Below, in pieces: positions 11,006-62,355 of a stretch of 64,000 nucleotides of DNA. The notes under the pieces are model-generated. The model saw nothing but the letters and a program-made list of their open reading frames with translations. It ran no database searches and was not told the DNA's origin. The stretch comes from Sinonovacula constricta (Eukaryota > Mollusca > Bivalvia > Cardiida > Solecurtidae). Position numbers and translations under genes: made by a program. Location of the stretch: positions 49,945,372-50,009,371 of the forward strand of contig CM017570.1 of the NCBI GenBank assembly GCA_007844125.1, read 5' to 3'. Within the stretch, counting starts at the first letter, position 1; each line of letters starts with the position of its first letter.

Positions 11006-12858
11006 CTAGAACTTGAAAGAGATCATTTTGTACTACAAAATAATAACATATTCCTAAAACATTAGTAACGTAAAGATTCGCTGAAAATTAACTTGGCAAA
11101 TTCTTTGTAAATTATAGGGACAAAAAAGACATTTGATGATATATTTTGCAGCGTCGATTTGGCAATTGCTTGGCCGAAACCGGTATATATGCAAGTGTTG
11201 GTTGATTATTTACTGTCCAAGAAGGTCTGGTGCCCTTTCACACGAGCCTTCCGTCGCATACGAAAACTCAACTTTCATGGCAACCAATCTTGTTGTTACG
11301 TTAGAACTATAATAAGGTCGTAAGAGTACTAAATACAGTTGTCATGAAAATTATTTAGCATAACTGAACATTTAATACAGTCAGAATTAATGAAAAATAA
11401 ATATCTTTCAAACGCGTTCGATTATACGATGTGTTATTTACTTGTTGCCATTACTACAGGATTGGAGGTTCTTTACTATCATTAAAATACAGAATTTCTG
11501 TTATATCTGTCCATATACACAGACTTTAAAAGAAGCTAATGACAAATTGAAATGTTTCATTTATTTCAAATAATTTATAAAACCAACAATGAGTTCCTAT
11601 ATGACACTCCTTGATTACTATAAAAACTTCAAGTTTGAAAATGTTAGTATATCTGTGTTTTTTTAGAACTAGAAAAATATATCTTTACTACCTTAATCAT
11701 ATAAGATTATTAGATCATTACTGATTTGTGAATCAGCTCAGTTATTTTTGCAGCTTTTAAATGTAAGTTATGTGTATTGAGTAACTTTTGGATCTTAATA
11801 CAATTACGTATAATTAGGATTTTGCTGTAAGTTGGTAGTAATACACTCGATTTAATTGACAATAATACTTAAATAAGAATACAACACTAAATATTATGTC
11901 AAGGACAATGCACTGCTGGTTAATGTAACTTTTGTTATTTAGGAGCTCCTGGTGCAAAATTTTGTAAGTTACTTCTCGCTAACGTTAAAATATTTTCACA
12001 GTCAGTGATTTTTAGTATAAAATCAAACGCGTCTCTGAAATGTTTTTTACGTTATTTAAAAAGCAGTGAAATCTCTTTCATGTTGGAGGACAGGTATCGA
12101 ACTAGCATCTTATCATTGTAATGTGGGGTATGAAGTTCATTTTAAAATTTACCACCAAACTTAAAATGAAATTTGCCGCAAGTAGATCAAAAATTATGTT
12201 TCTCTAAAATACACAGTCTTTTGAAAATGTATACACATTACATGACGTATAAAAATGATGTTTTGATTTGATTTATGCAAATGATTTACCAGCTGTAAAA
12301 ATCTCCATTCCTTTACATTACTTGACATTGTAGGGCGCTGTTACATAATGAACATTGGAAATAATCCCAGGCTATATATTGCCGGTGGGGCAATTGTGCT
12401 AAACGGCTGTTTGTATACGCCTGAAGTATCATAGGTCGTTCTCTTGTTCCTAGGTAAGGGAATTTATTTGTCGAAGAATACCAGAATAGGTAATATGCAG
12501 GCGATACCAACTGAGCGCAATAATATTCGACGATTTGTGAGTTATAAAATGAATTCAAGACTTTAAATTTCTGCTTTAAATAAAGTATAATGGTACTCAA
12601 TTTTGATCACTTTGAAGAAAAAATCGTGTGTAAATGGCCATTTAATTTAAAAAAAACCCACAAAAATCCTTTTGTGTTAGCAAAACTATAATATGAAAAA
12701 AATATATGCTAACAGGAAAACAGAGGGTACAAACAGAAGCACCATAACCCTGGAGCGATACAAACGGGCAAATTAGCACCACCTACAAATATGTTGGATG
12801 GCAATGTCCCGATATTAGGTAGGTTTATTTACGTTTTATGAGTGCAATTCGTACACAC
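11006..12858. other. Former last intron / 3' region of gene A
   Basis: AT-rich sequence between the relic exon and the current terminal coding exon. I see no other exon, RNA gene or mobile element. The gene A polyadenylation site probably lies here, but I cannot fix it. Confidence 0.4.
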
Positions 12859-12867
12859 CCTCTTGGA

Positions 12868-49892
<37,025 letters not shown>

Positions 49893-50141
49893 GTTCAGTG
49901 TGTATAATAAAAACTATATGTTGCTCAGTTATTAACTTGTTCCACTTCTTGCTTCCAATCAGTATCGTCGTTTAAAGTCCTACTGCCACACTTGATTTTC
50001 ATTGCCGTCACAAACACATTATTGACATTGAAAAACACACTTGTAGTTAAACAAGTGTAGAATGTAGAACATCTTATCATAGGGTAAATTAAATGTTTGG
50101 GTTGTTAGGCAAGATAAACCGTGAATATGTTATCGGGGGGG

Positions 50142-50152
50142 GGGGGGGGGGT
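50142..50152. repeat. G homopolymer
   Basis: A run of Gs near 50135-50152. In copy 2 of the duplication the same place reads 'gggggtggggttg', so the run expanded or contracted after duplication. Confidence 0.85.
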
Positions 50153-50607
50153 TGAATAGAAATAGGTATTGAACGTTAATTTTGTTGTGTTAACAATTCA
50201 AGCCTGTCATTGTGGCTAAAAATTGTGGTATTTGTTCAATGAAGACAGTGTGATGGCATTAAAACCCATGTAAGCACTAAACTACCTTAGGGTGGTTTAT
50301 CACACCAAAGTGTTGACTAAATATATTCTGTTTTCATTTCTCTTTTAGAGTAATTGATTTAAAATACATAACAAAAATAAATGCATTTCATAACAAAGTT
50401 TATTAAATTTATAAAATACAATATCAATTAAGGAAACATGTACTATATGTAAATATTCTTTTGTATTGTACATTTCTCTAAGTGTGTTTTTATTTGACGG
50501 TAAAGCATGTTTCTTTGGTAGATTAATGGTAGATGCCATTTCATGACCAGTCACCTGCTCAAACTGCACTTGTTAAATGGAGGCATACCTTGTTCTGTGT
50601 ACCCTTA

Positions 50608-50838
50608 TACACAGAAGTTGAAGCAGATACAGTGCTGCCTTTGATGTATATAACCGTGAACACCTGGCATGATACCACACCCAGTCACATTATCCGGACA
50701 CAAGCCAACCAGTCATGGAACAACATTTATATATTTGCTTTGGCGTAAGCAAGGTAGCTATACCACTACCATTATTAACGACTCTGGTGTGTCGCGGTCA
50801 GTGATCGAACTCGGGGTGCGCTACCAGGTCCGTTTTTG
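50608..50838 (-). mobile_element. tRNA-derived SINE, family G (in duplication copy 1)
   Basis: On the minus strand it has a B-box-like 'accccgagttcgatcac', then 'ggataatgtgactgggtgtg' and 'tatcatgccaggtgttcacgg', matching the body of 6631-6870. It predates the segmental duplication, because copy 2 has it at the same relative place. Confidence 0.75.
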
Positions 50839-52771
50839 TATAAAAATGTAATTTCTTTATATATTTCATTTAACATAGCTTGAATATATGTTAGAAATAA
50901 AAAGTTCATGTGTGCATCTGATATAAATGAAAGATGCACATGAATTTCAAATGATATACTTAATAATGTCTGTATTTAACCTTCATATTGTTTGTAAAGT
51001 ATTGCGGATATTTATAATATTTATCAAGGTCTTGAGTTTTAACTGTCAAGGGATAAAGCCAAATGTGATGCTAATTGACACGTTTTTCTTAGCAAGGTAC
51101 AATGTATGCCGAAAAACTAAGAGCAACAGATTATTTTAAAGACCCAGCTGTTACTACTGCCAATACACTGCCAGAACACTTTAAACATCAGTGTCGTAAC
51201 CAGTGCCTCTATCAGCAGAATATGGTGGTGGAACATTCAAGGATTTCGACGTGTTCACATATTGTTCATATATTGATAGTTTTAAAGCAGTTGTTTACCA
51301 TAAACATATTTTACTAAAACAACTATCTAATGTACGACTTTTTATTTGAAACCACCAATTAAATCTTAATTATAACAAAGAAAACCCTTTCATTGTCTCT
51401 GAACAATAATGATAAATGGTAGTAGGCAGACCTATTATATCCATAAACTTCTATGGTGCAACTAGAAGCACGTCTCTTTATCTTGACAGAAGATTCAGGA
51501 TCAAAGACTGGAAGAATATGTATGATACTCTTAATTAATAAGTTTTTTTATGAAAAAATAAAGACAGTATGTAGATATTAGATGGTTCATGTTGCATGAA
51601 ATCATCTTACAATCAAAATCAGCAAAAGATCATTTATTATTTAAGGATAAACAGACAAACAATATTTACATTCTGGTAGCTCTGTATTACCTTGCAAGAG
51701 GTGACATTGGTGAAATCAGAGATAAAAAACAACAACAATTATTTAATTAAGCGCTTATAAACGTTATGTCTTTTTCATCTTTTTCTCTTATGAATTTTAC
51801 TAACAAATTATTTTAGTATCAAATTTAAACCAAACACTATTTTCAATATGGTAAAACAATATACATGCCAGAGTTGTATTTGGTTCACACCATGCTTCAT
51901 TATACCCTTTTCATTATTTACTTTAGACCATAAGCTTAACTATCAACATATAAAATTGAATTCTAGACTCTTGGCTAAAATATTTTGGATTATAAAGATA
52001 TATTTCAAAATACATTTAAGTATAAATAAAAAAGATTTGAGGCAGATCTAGTTGCATTTGTTGTTATAAAATGTGATATAATGACAATACATAGTTTAAC
52101 TGACTATATATTGATTGATTATGGAAATTATCTTCGTTCTTATCATTTTATCCAATTTTCTAGAATTTTACGTTTCTATCTTAGACTCGATGGAAGATCA
52201 CGTGTCAGCGTGATTTAATATATCCCATTGAAAAGGTTACATACCTGTTCGAGATACAAGAGTTTTCCAAAAGGTGTGATTCGAGGCTAAAACAGCGTGA
52301 CTACAGTTGTTTAACATTCTCTTGTGTGTGGTGTGGGGCAGTGCAAACTAAATCATTGTATGCGGGATAGAGAAACATTGCTAAGCCTGACCTGACTACT
52401 GCACGTTCCTTCCTACTAACACATTTCTTTTTGCTAAGCTGTCAGAGATTTTCTTGCCTTCAATATTTAGCAGGGATATGGTCTGAAACTGAGATAGCCT
52501 GGCTATTAAGTTTCACCACTCCGTCTTTATTTGAGTTAAAACTGTTTACATTATGATATGATATGACATCCTCAACAAGAACAAGTCTGTGAAAACAGCA
52601 AACCCAGAAATCGAGTGTATATGCAGGTAAATCTGTCATCTATGTATGGTTATCAGTCTTTACAGTGCAGTTATAAAATTGAAGTACCGGTTAAGGTCTT
52701 AACATAGCAAATGTTTGGAACCGACTCTTCTCTGACATGAAAACTAAACAAATCACCAGAAAATAACCTAC

Positions 52772-52880
52772 CTGAATAATCTCCCTTTGTTCCACTAGCG
52801 ATACTTGAATAATCTCCCGTTGTTCCACTAGCGATTAAAGCGACAAATACCCAAGTCCACATTAAATCAAACATGTTCAT
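52772..52880 (-). CDS. Second signal-peptide exon (copy 2), alternative first exon or relic
   Basis: It encodes 'MNMFDLMWTWVFVALIAS' and 'KGDYSG', ending at donor 'gtaggt' in phase 1 like copy 1. The upstream alternative donor of copy 1 is lost here ('ttcaagtatcg'). It could be a distal alternative first exon of gene A splicing to 47729-47856. No other minus-strand exon lies between the two copies. Confidence 0.6.
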
Positions 52881-53582
52881 CGTGTATAATAAAAACTATA
52901 TGTTGCTCATTTATTAACTTGTTCCACTTCTTGCTTCCAATCAGTACCATCGTTTAAAGTCCTACTGCCACACTTGATTTTTATTGCCGTCACAAACACA
53001 TTATTGACATTGAAAAACACACTTGTAGTTAAACAAGTGTAGAATGTAGAACATCTTATCTCAGGGTAAATTAAATGTTTGGGTTGTTAGACAAGATAAA
53101 CCGGGAATATGTTATCGGGGGTGGGGTTGAATAGAAATAGGTATTGAACGTTAATTTTGCTGTGTTAAAAATTCAAGCCTGTCATTGTGGCTAAAATTGT
53201 GGTATTTGTTCAATGAAGACAGTGTGATGGCATTGAAACCCATCGAAGCACTAAACTACCTTAGGGTTGTTTATCAAATCAAAGTGTTGACAAAATATCT
53301 TCTGTCTTCATTTGTCTTTTAGAGTAATTGATTTAAAATAAATAACAAAAATAAAAGCATTTCATAACAAAGTTTATTAAATTTATAAAATACAATATCA
53401 ATTAAGGCAACATGTACTATATGTAAATATTCTTTTGTATTGTACATTTCTCTAAATGTGTTTTTATGTGACGGTAAAGCATGTTTCTCTGGTAGATTAA
53501 TGCTAGATGCCATTTCAGGACCAGTGACCTGCTTAAACTGAACTTGTTAAATGGAGGCATATTTTGTTCTGTGTACCCTTAG

Positions 53583-53813
53583 ACACAGAAGTTGAAGCAG
53601 ATACAGTGCTGCCTTTGATGTATATAACCGTGAACACCTGGCATGATACCACACCCAGTCACATTTCCGGAAACAAGCCAACCAGTCATGGAACAACATT
53701 TATATATTTGCTTGGGCGTAAGCAAGGTAGCTAAACCACTACCATTATTAACGACTCTGGTATGTCGCGTTCGGTAATCGAACTCGGGGTGCGCTACCAG
53801 GTCCGTTTTTGTA
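53583..53813 (-). mobile_element. tRNA-derived SINE, family G (in duplication copy 2)
   Basis: Same element and position as 50608-50838 inside the second copy of the segmental duplication, with scattered substitutions. Confidence 0.75.
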
Positions 53814-55137
53814 TACAAATGTAATTTCTTTATATATTTCGTTTAACATAGCTTGAATATATGTTAGAAATAAAAAGTTCATGTGTGCATCTGATATGAA
53901 TGAAAGATGCACATGAATTTCAAATGAGTTACTTAATATTGTCTGTACTTAACCTTCATATTGTTGCTAAGAGCAACATATCATTTTAAAGACCCAGCTG
54001 TTACTACCGCCAATACACTGCCAGAACACTTTAAACACCAGTGTCGTAACCAGTGCCTCTATCAGCAGAATATGGTGGTGGAACATTCAAGGATTTCGAC
54101 GTGTTCACATATTGTTCATATATGGCTAGTTTTAAAGCAGATGTTTACCATAAACATATTTTACTAAAACAACTATCTAATGTACGACTTTTTATTTGAA
54201 ACCACCAATTAAATCTTAATTATAACAAAGAAAACCCTTTCATTGTCTCTGAACAATAATGATAAATGGTAGTAGGCAGACCTATTATATCCATAAACTT
54301 CTATGGTGCAACTAGAAGCACGTCTCTTTATCTTGACAGAAGATTCAGGATCAAAGACTGGAAGAATATGTATGATACTCTTAATTAATAAGTTTTTTTA
54401 TGAAAAAATAAAGACAGTATGTAGATATTAGATGGTTCATGTTGCATGAAATCATCTTACAATCAAAATCAGCAAAAGATCATTTATTATTTAAGGATAA
54501 ACAGACAAACAATATTTACATTCTGGTAGCTCTGTATTACCTTGCAAGAGGTGACATTGGTGAAATCAGAGATAAAAAACAACAACAATTATTTAATTAA
54601 GCGCTTATAAACGTTATGTCTTTTTCATCTTTTTCTCTTATGAATTTTACTAACAAATTAATTTTAGGATCAAATTTAAACCAAACACTATTTTCAATAT
54701 GGTAAAACAATATACATGCCAGAGTTGTATTTGGTTCACACCATGCTTCATTATACCCTTTTCATTATTTACTTTAGACCATAAGCTTAACTATCAACAT
54801 ATAAAATTGAATTCTAGACTCTTGGCTAAAATATTTTGGATTATAAAGATATATTTCAAAATACATTTAAGTATAAATAAAAAAGATTTGAGGCAGATCT
54901 AGTTGCATTTGTTGTTATAAAATGTGATATAATGACAATACATAGTTTAACTGACTATATATTGATTGATTATGGAAATTATCTTCGTTCTTATCATTTT
55001 ATCCAATTTTCTTGAATCTTACGTTTCTATCTTAGACTCGATGGAAGATCACGTGTCAGCGTGATTTAATATATCCCATTGAAAAGGTTACATACCTGTT
55101 CGAGATACAAGAGTTTTCCCAAAGGTGTGATTCGAGG

Positions 55138-57759
55138 TGTAAACTTGTTCTCTTGTTCAGTTCTTTATTAAGGCATAATATGTCATTGCATGTTTCTTTG
55201 GTTCTATGAGTTCTATGATTACGATTGAAAACAATGTAATTCATTTGGCTTTGTATTATACAAGTCCAAGAGTAGAATTCAGTAGGAACTCAGTAGAATT
55301 GTCTCAAGAAGTCATTTTTAATTAGTATTTAAACGTCGTTTGGTCAAAAATTATACGATATATGGTAAAGCAAAACAAGACAAAACAAGATCTTTTATCT
55401 GAAGCTCTATGGTTTTATTTGTTCTGATAAATACAAATTAGTATATACACTGTTGTCTAGATGATAGCATGCTTAGTAGAATTACATAAAATAAAACGTA
55501 GCAAATAAATACATGGCTCATGTTTAGAACGGATTTATATTTTGACCGTATAAACAATGGCATTGGTCATTAGAATGTAATGATACACAACAAATGTATA
55601 AGTACAATGAGAGGTACACATCATGAACCAGTACAGACTAAAAATGAACACATGTTAAGCAGCCCATACCATGACAACAAATGCGACGATGAAGACCTTT
55701 CCTTTCAAACAAATTGCTTATACATACCACTTAAATAATCACATATTCAAATATAACCAAATGATCACAACTTCTTATGCCCATACCTTTTTACAAGGCT
55801 TACATAACATTTTACCAAATCTATATTTAGATACAACTTTTTTAGCACTCTTTCATTTTTTTGTATTTATTTCAATTTCAAAGACAGATTTATTGATGTG
55901 AGAAAAGAAATCAACGGGAAGGTGCTCACTGAACAAATCTTCTCCGGTTTAGCCTTATGTCATAAATGTACAACAGGCAGCAGTATCGGTTGTTACAAGC
56001 TCTTTGCATACAGATGACTAACATTGTACGTTTTCTTTGACTACAGTTCGTACTACACTGTTAAGCTTTGTTCAATTTAACTAAATTTGAGACTTGTTGT
56101 TTATGCCTCTTAACAAAACTTTAGTCTGAAGTTGGTCATAAAATAAGTTTGACCTAAAATAAATCTTCTTTAGCATGTTTATGTAAATTAAAATTGAACA
56201 CAAAAAATCAAAACAAGAAACCTGTTGGCTGCGCGGAAATATAAGAAAGCGCTCAATGAATTGTGGGCTTGGACTATTTTCAAACTTAAAGTCATTGTAT
56301 TGAATGGAAACTTTTACCATGTAAAGCAATCTCACAAACACCTTTTTCACATTTTAACATGAAGCACATCCTTGTATATTTACAAAATGTTTAAAGTCTC
56401 TCAATGTTTTTTATGGCAATGAGAAAGATCACGTCTTTGTTAAGATATGTTTGTTTACAACAATGACAGTATATACATTTCGTGCGTTTCGTTTAAAAAT
56501 GGCTAACTGAACTGCGGGGATAGAAAAAACATTATTGTATTGACAAACATCGTCTAATACTGTACATTTCACAGGTAGGTATGAACACCATTTCGATGGA
56601 TCTTTGTTTGCTTGATTGCTTAAGGAAGATATGATCCAAATCATCGGATACATTTCGGATCACCTTTAATAGGTAATCCTATAACATGTAACATAGCATC
56701 TAAATCCAACTGAGGAATGGGCATACTGACTCGACTGAACCGCAGTTTGGAAGTCAGGTTGTAGGTAAGATGAATCATTGCTGTGGTTTTAGAGCAATCC
56801 TTATAGCAACAAACGCGTGTCTCTTCCATGGTATTAACCTCAGAATATTCAACATATAAATTCGTGAATGAACTAATGGCTAAAGTAGTCACTGATTTTG
56901 CAGAATTAGTCTACTGACTACCTTGCGAATGATTGTTAACGAAAACATGCAAGATACTGAAGTAAACGATCAAGTTCAAACGAAAAAGAAGCAGATGATA
57001 AGTTACAAATCCATAAAATACAATTAGAAAACAAACTACACAAAATACACATTTTTCCTATCTTATTAGTTCGTTTTAAGCAACGAAAAATGTGATTTTC
57101 TGATAAATAATAAACACACGTACAACAATAATGAAAGCATTGTATGAAACCAAACTTGTAAAAGCACTATGCTTTATTGTTTGCAATGTAAGATTTTTAA
57201 TGTTATTAGTTAAAAAATATATGAACTAAGAACACATAACAAATTCAAAATTAACAGGTGCAGTCAATGCTTAGAGCATTCTCTACCATCCAGTCGTAGG
57301 TTTACTTCCCTAAAATTATATATAAATATAGCAATCTCTTAACTAAGGCTTGTTAAAGTAAACACGAACAGAATTTGCTGTTTGTATTAACCTATGTCGT
57401 TTAACATAATTTTAATAATGGAGACTTGATGATTTTTTAGGTAAGCACTTCTAATTGTACATTCAAGTGCTTGTACACAATGCTTCGCACAAAGAGTATC
57501 TTTGTAAATATTTTATTATTATGCTAATTCTTAAAGCGGCTTCACACAATATATGTGTTCTAGCAACGAATCGAGAATTCACTTAACAACAACAATAACC
57601 TTTGTTAGGCTGTCCTGTCTGATAGACGCACAAAGTGTTTTAAACCATGAACAAAATCATTTCACTCTTAGCATGTGGTTGTGCCTTTCCTGTTATATGC
57701 TAAAACAGGTGTTCTACGAATGAAATGAATATTGATCCAAGTCAACATTTGCCATTAAT
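55138..57759. other. Intergenic between gene A and gene B; open frames unassigned
   Basis: AT-rich sequence upstream of gene A and downstream of gene B. Minus-strand frames at 56641-56892 ('CCYKDCSKTTAMIHLTYN' included) and 56429-56653 have somewhat protein-like composition. They have no recognised domain and no clear exon structure. Confidence 0.4.
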
Positions 57760-57936
57760 TTAATAATTGCCAAATGATCCTCTCCGCTGTTTGTGAGGTT
57801 GAGAATAGATCGGCCCAGACGGCAGATGATTGTAGTTTGGCGCAAGGTTATCCATGGAGCGTGGCCGAGCCATTGGCAGAACACTAACACCGTTCCTAAC
57901 CACGTGATCATGAATACCGTTCTGGATTGGGTAACT
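57760..57936 (-). CDS. Gene B last exon: C-terminal tail
   Basis: 177 nt, 58 residues plus TAA, phase 0 in, acceptor 'aactttcag'. It has 'HVVRNGVSVLPMARPRSMDN', 'HLPSGPIYSQPHKQRRGSF' and ends 'GNY'. Basic 'KQRR' and Ser/Tyr sites suggest regulatory contacts (inference). The relic in gene A is 10848-11005. Confidence 0.8.
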   Translation of the reverse strand, partial: SYPIQNGIHDHVVRNGVSVLPMARPRSMDNLAPNYNHLPSGPIYSQPHKQRRGSFGNY

Positions 57937-60900
57937 CTGAAAGTTGAAAAGAACTCCTTTTGTACAACAAAATAATTAACTAATAACATGAAATACATCA
58001 CAGGTAACGTCAAGGTTGGCTCAAATTAACTATGGCAAAACATTTGAATACAATTGAGGCAGAATGAGGACATTGAAGGCTGTTGCCAAGCCGAAACTGC
58101 ACAATTCTGGTCTGTATGCAAGTGATCGTTCACTCGTCAACCACTTCTCACGAGCATTTTCGTCACATATGACAACCAAACAAAAATGTGTTGTATACAT
58201 ATATGCTTCCATATATTCGTAGTGTTATTTATGATTCATTTTATTATGTTTAGGATTTTGAATGTTAGACAATATCACAGTTTATTTTTCTGAAAAGTAT
58301 TATGTACTGTAAGAAAAACGTGTTTTCCTTTAATATGAGCTTTTTCAAACAACAGTGACTTAACATTACCGTAACTTGGTTCCCTGACGCACTCCGTAAG
58401 TAAGTCTGGCAGAGTGCATTAATGGTGGCGTCAATTAGGTATGCAAAAATAATTTAATTACTACATCAAATGTGTTGATTAAACTTAGTCTTCCTCTTAT
58501 ATTTGTAGTGCAATGGCATCAGTCATGTTCTTATATAATTTGATGATTGGTGATTGTGTTATTGTTGTCACTTTTAAATGTAGCTTATGTATGTGTATTT
58601 TAATAATTTGGTTAACATTTGGTTAAAATAACTTATCTTAATTGATACAAAGATTAAATGACCATGTTTAATAATCTCATACAAATCACTGTTGGCTAAT
58701 GTATTTCTTATAATTGAAACACTCGTGGATCAACTTGTTTGTAACTGATCACAAACGTAGAATTATGTTTAAAATCAGTGATATTTTTAAATCGAACGCA
58801 GCGTAAGTGGCCACGGCTCTTAAATGCCCTTTACCTTATTCTCAAACCAAGGACTGTAAAATCTATGTCATATTGCAGAAAATGTTTCAAAATATCATCT
58901 TACAGTTTGATTTATAATATGGACTAATAATAAAAGAACTTTTAATTTAACGTTAACGAAATGTGGTCACAAAGTCAACAAAACAGAAAATAGACATTTG
59001 TCGAGAAGGGTTGCGTACTGCACGGAGTATATAAAAATGTTTTGATTTCATATATTTTATTTATTGAATCGGTTGCAAAATACTCATAGCATTGTCTAAA
59101 GGCACCTCGATTATTTGAGTTTGCCTGACAATATTACATAGTGAACAACCGGCAGTCAGACGACATTTTTTATATACGGATTCTGTTGAGAATTAAAAGG
59201 ATATTTGATACATAAAACAACTGGAGAAATATTATCCTACATATATCTGTCAGTCAGCACAAAAACTTGAACTTTCTAGTTTAAAAAAAAATATAGTACA
59301 ATAAAATAGTTATCTCAATATTGGTAAATATAAAAGAATCGTCATGTGCGACTAAATGTTTAACTTTGAAATAACACAATACAGCCCAGTGTAGTTTTAA
59401 AAAAAACAATAATATGTAAAAATATTTGAAGTATTAGACCAGATGATGCAAACGGAATGGAAGCTTCATGTCGGTGGAGCGATACCATCAGGCATGAATA
59501 TACTGGATTGCAAATGGCACAAAAGCAGATATTTGTGCTCTTGTGTCATAAGTGCAACTCCTCGTAGCTACCTACCCTCTTTGATTCAAAATTATGCTCA
59601 TGGTGAGGCATATAGTCGGGTTTGGGCGAAGGTGGATTGCGGCCATGGCCTCTGACGTCCGGGTCATGGTAATCCGGGATGGGAGATGGAGGTCTCTGTG
59701 GCTCACCAGATGGCAGCACCTTTACCGCGCCGTTTTCGATCCGTGGTAACCCTGGTAACGAAGACGTCCGGTAAAGACTTTCCCTGTTTTGATGATGGAA
59801 TGCGTGGTTGTAGCTGTTCGAAAGCTCTTCCCTGCTGTGACGATAAGGTGATTGGTTGGAGCTGGAATTAAGTGTACTTGTAAAATAATGACCAATCGAC
59901 ACCGTTACATAAGTATCCTAAGTAAATATAATACAATGGAACTGTCAATAGATGTTAAAATACATTTGAAGACATTAAAATCTGTTCTCAGTTTACAGGC
60001 GCAGGTAAGACTGGTGACAGAATTAAATTCAAGGCTAAGATCGTTCCTTGATTGGTTGGATTGTTACCTTGAGTCAATTTTTGACCAATGGGAATACTTC
60101 GTAACCTCGGTCTAGCAGCACCTTGCGGGTACGTCTTTTCATTGAGGTAATGCAGCTATTAAAGCGCTCTATATAACTTTTCACATTAAGGTTCTTGGTG
60201 TGTGAGAGAATGCGAGACAGTTTAGCTAGTTTTCTTTTCTTGTCCCCGTCGCCAATATATTAACTTATTTGTAAGAATACATGTTTGTATGTGTACGTCC
60301 GAAAAAACAGCTAGGGTCAATCGATTGAGATGTGATTACCTGCCAGGTACGCCTTGAAAATGGTCATACATGACTGACTGGTTCAGATGGTGACTAGAGC
60401 TGTATGCAGGATTCACCGGCTTGAAATCGTGACCCGGTCCAAACGTGTCCATAGTAATGTGCTCAGGCAGCGAGTCCAACTTTGTTTTCTCCGGCTGTCG
60501 TTTCCGCCTAGAACATGTATGAAATATGTTTTTATAAACGGTTTAAGTTTTCGGTTTCTTAAATGTTCGATGGTTGTCAAACTACTTGTGGTTCCTATGA
60601 ACCTATTTGTTTCACTACTAGTGGTAGTGGCAGCAGCAGTTAACACAACAACAGCAATAGCAGCACCACCAACAATAGTATCAGTAGTAGTAGAAGTTGT
60701 ATCTGTAGTAGTGGTTGTAGTAGTAGCAGCAGTAGTAGTGGTGGGAGTAGTAGTAGTAGAAGTAATTGTAGTTGTTGTATCTGTAGTAGTTTTGTAGGAG
60801 TAGTAGTAGTAGAAGTAGTAGTAGTAATTTTCGTCGTCACTTGAAAAACGTACAAATGTTAGAAAACAACGACATATCTATGCATTATAAATACCTCTAA

Positions 60901-62214
60901 TAAAGTCAAGCCGATTAGAAGAGAAACGTGCGTCATATGTGACGATACTACATTTCTTATCCAACTGCAATACCAATTCCACAAACAGATTAATGATATA
61001 ATAATATAATAATAAATCTATTCCAGAAACTGCCGCCTACCATGGAGTGTAGCAAATTGTGTATAACATGTACAAAATAAAGTATTGCAAGTGTTCTTTC
61101 TAATTATTGCAATTCAGTCGATGTTGCTATGACTGCCCCACTTGACAGACGTTGTTGATAGTTGAGTTGATTTCGAAACACGAAAGCAACTTAAGAATCC
61201 GACCGAGGAATCAGTAGAAGATGAGGCAGTAGGATAATGAAAGTTATGGGGTCGATACGTTGTAAAGTTATGGGGTTGATGCGTGGTAAAGTTATGGTGT
61301 TGATGCGTTGTAAAGTTATGGGGCTGATGCGTTGTAAAGTTAAGGGGTTGATGCGTTGTAAAGTTATGGGGTCGATGCGTTGTAAAGTTATGGGGTTGAT
61401 GCGTTGTAAAGTTATGGGGTCGATGCGTTGTAAAGGTTATGGGGTTGATGCGTTGTAAAGTTAAGGGGTTGATGCGTTGTAAGTTTATTTTGTTGACCTA
61501 ACTGTACTCACCAACACACACAGCCAACCACAACCGTCAGGATGACCACTAATCCACCCAAAGTCGACCCGGTCCCAATCAGAATTGTTGTCAGATCTGG
61601 CAAAAAAATACAATAAATTTTTATAGTAACTAAATTATACACTTTAAATTATAAATGGTAGTGAACTATACGACAAACGGTTCCGTTATCGTTGCATGTG
61701 CAGCCATATAAGGTCGTCATCACACCCGTTTTGTCACTATTTTATAATAATAATAGTTTCTATTATCTTTATTAAGATCGTGCCTTAAGTATGCATAACA
61801 AATATTAAACGGTTACCTTTATTACTCTTACTTAAACTTGAAAAAATAAAACCATGTGGAGAATATGCATTTTCTAAACCTCGAACGGTATAGCGATGGA
61901 CAGTTACGACTAAGGCTGTATCATTATTATTTCAAACAACTAATATACCAAACCTTTGGTGTTCTCGTCCGTTGTTTTTGACGTCGTCGGGTTTGAAGCC
62001 GCTGTTGTTGTTGACATCGTTGTTGATGTTGATGTAGCAACCGTATTTCCACCAAGAATGGACACTGCTGATGATGATATTTTACAGATATATTTAATTA
62101 ATAAATATGTTATATTAATTTAACTCTAAAATGTTCTAATTAAATAACTGTTGAATTGTGATGAAAAATAATTCAGCAAATTAAATTACCTTCAAATAAA
62201 ACCGACGCGTCTTC

Positions 62215-62251
<37 letters not shown>

Positions 62252-62259
62252 ATTATTAT

Positions 62260-62301
<42 letters not shown>

Positions 62302-62303
62302 AA

Positions 62304-62355
<52 letters not shown>

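Larger units (their letters stand above)
52285..55137. repeat. Segmental duplication, copy 2 (about 2.85 kb)
   Basis: Head-to-tail copy of 49303-52284. The right-hand part (from about 53960) is almost base-for-base the same as copy 1 from about 51120, while the left-hand part has many substitutions and small indels. It carries a second signal-peptide exon and a family G SINE. Confidence 0.95.

Noticed and set aside
51102..54167. Plus-strand frame 'KDPAVTTANTLPEHFKHQ...' present in both duplication copies
   Set aside because: Somewhat protein-like, but upstream sequence differs between copies and no domain or splice structure is recognised; possibly repeat-derived.
51848..54902. Identical 67-codon plus-strand frames at 51848-52051 and 54699-54902
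   Set aside because: They are identical because the segmental duplication is identical there; AT-rich composition and no domain. Identity alone is not evidence of coding.
57240..57315. Possible tRNA ('gcttagagcattctctacc...gtaggtttacttccc')
   Set aside because: T arm and B box too degenerate and the acceptor stem does not pair; at most a decayed SINE head.
60387..60855. Val-rich and Leu-rich frames on both strands
   Set aside because: By-products of a GTA/GCA triplet tract; the true coding here is exon 60340-60507 on the minus strand.
61237..61458. 73-codon frame with an 8-residue repeat
   Set aside because: The 24-bp minisatellite is divisible by three and therefore stays open; no other coding evidence.
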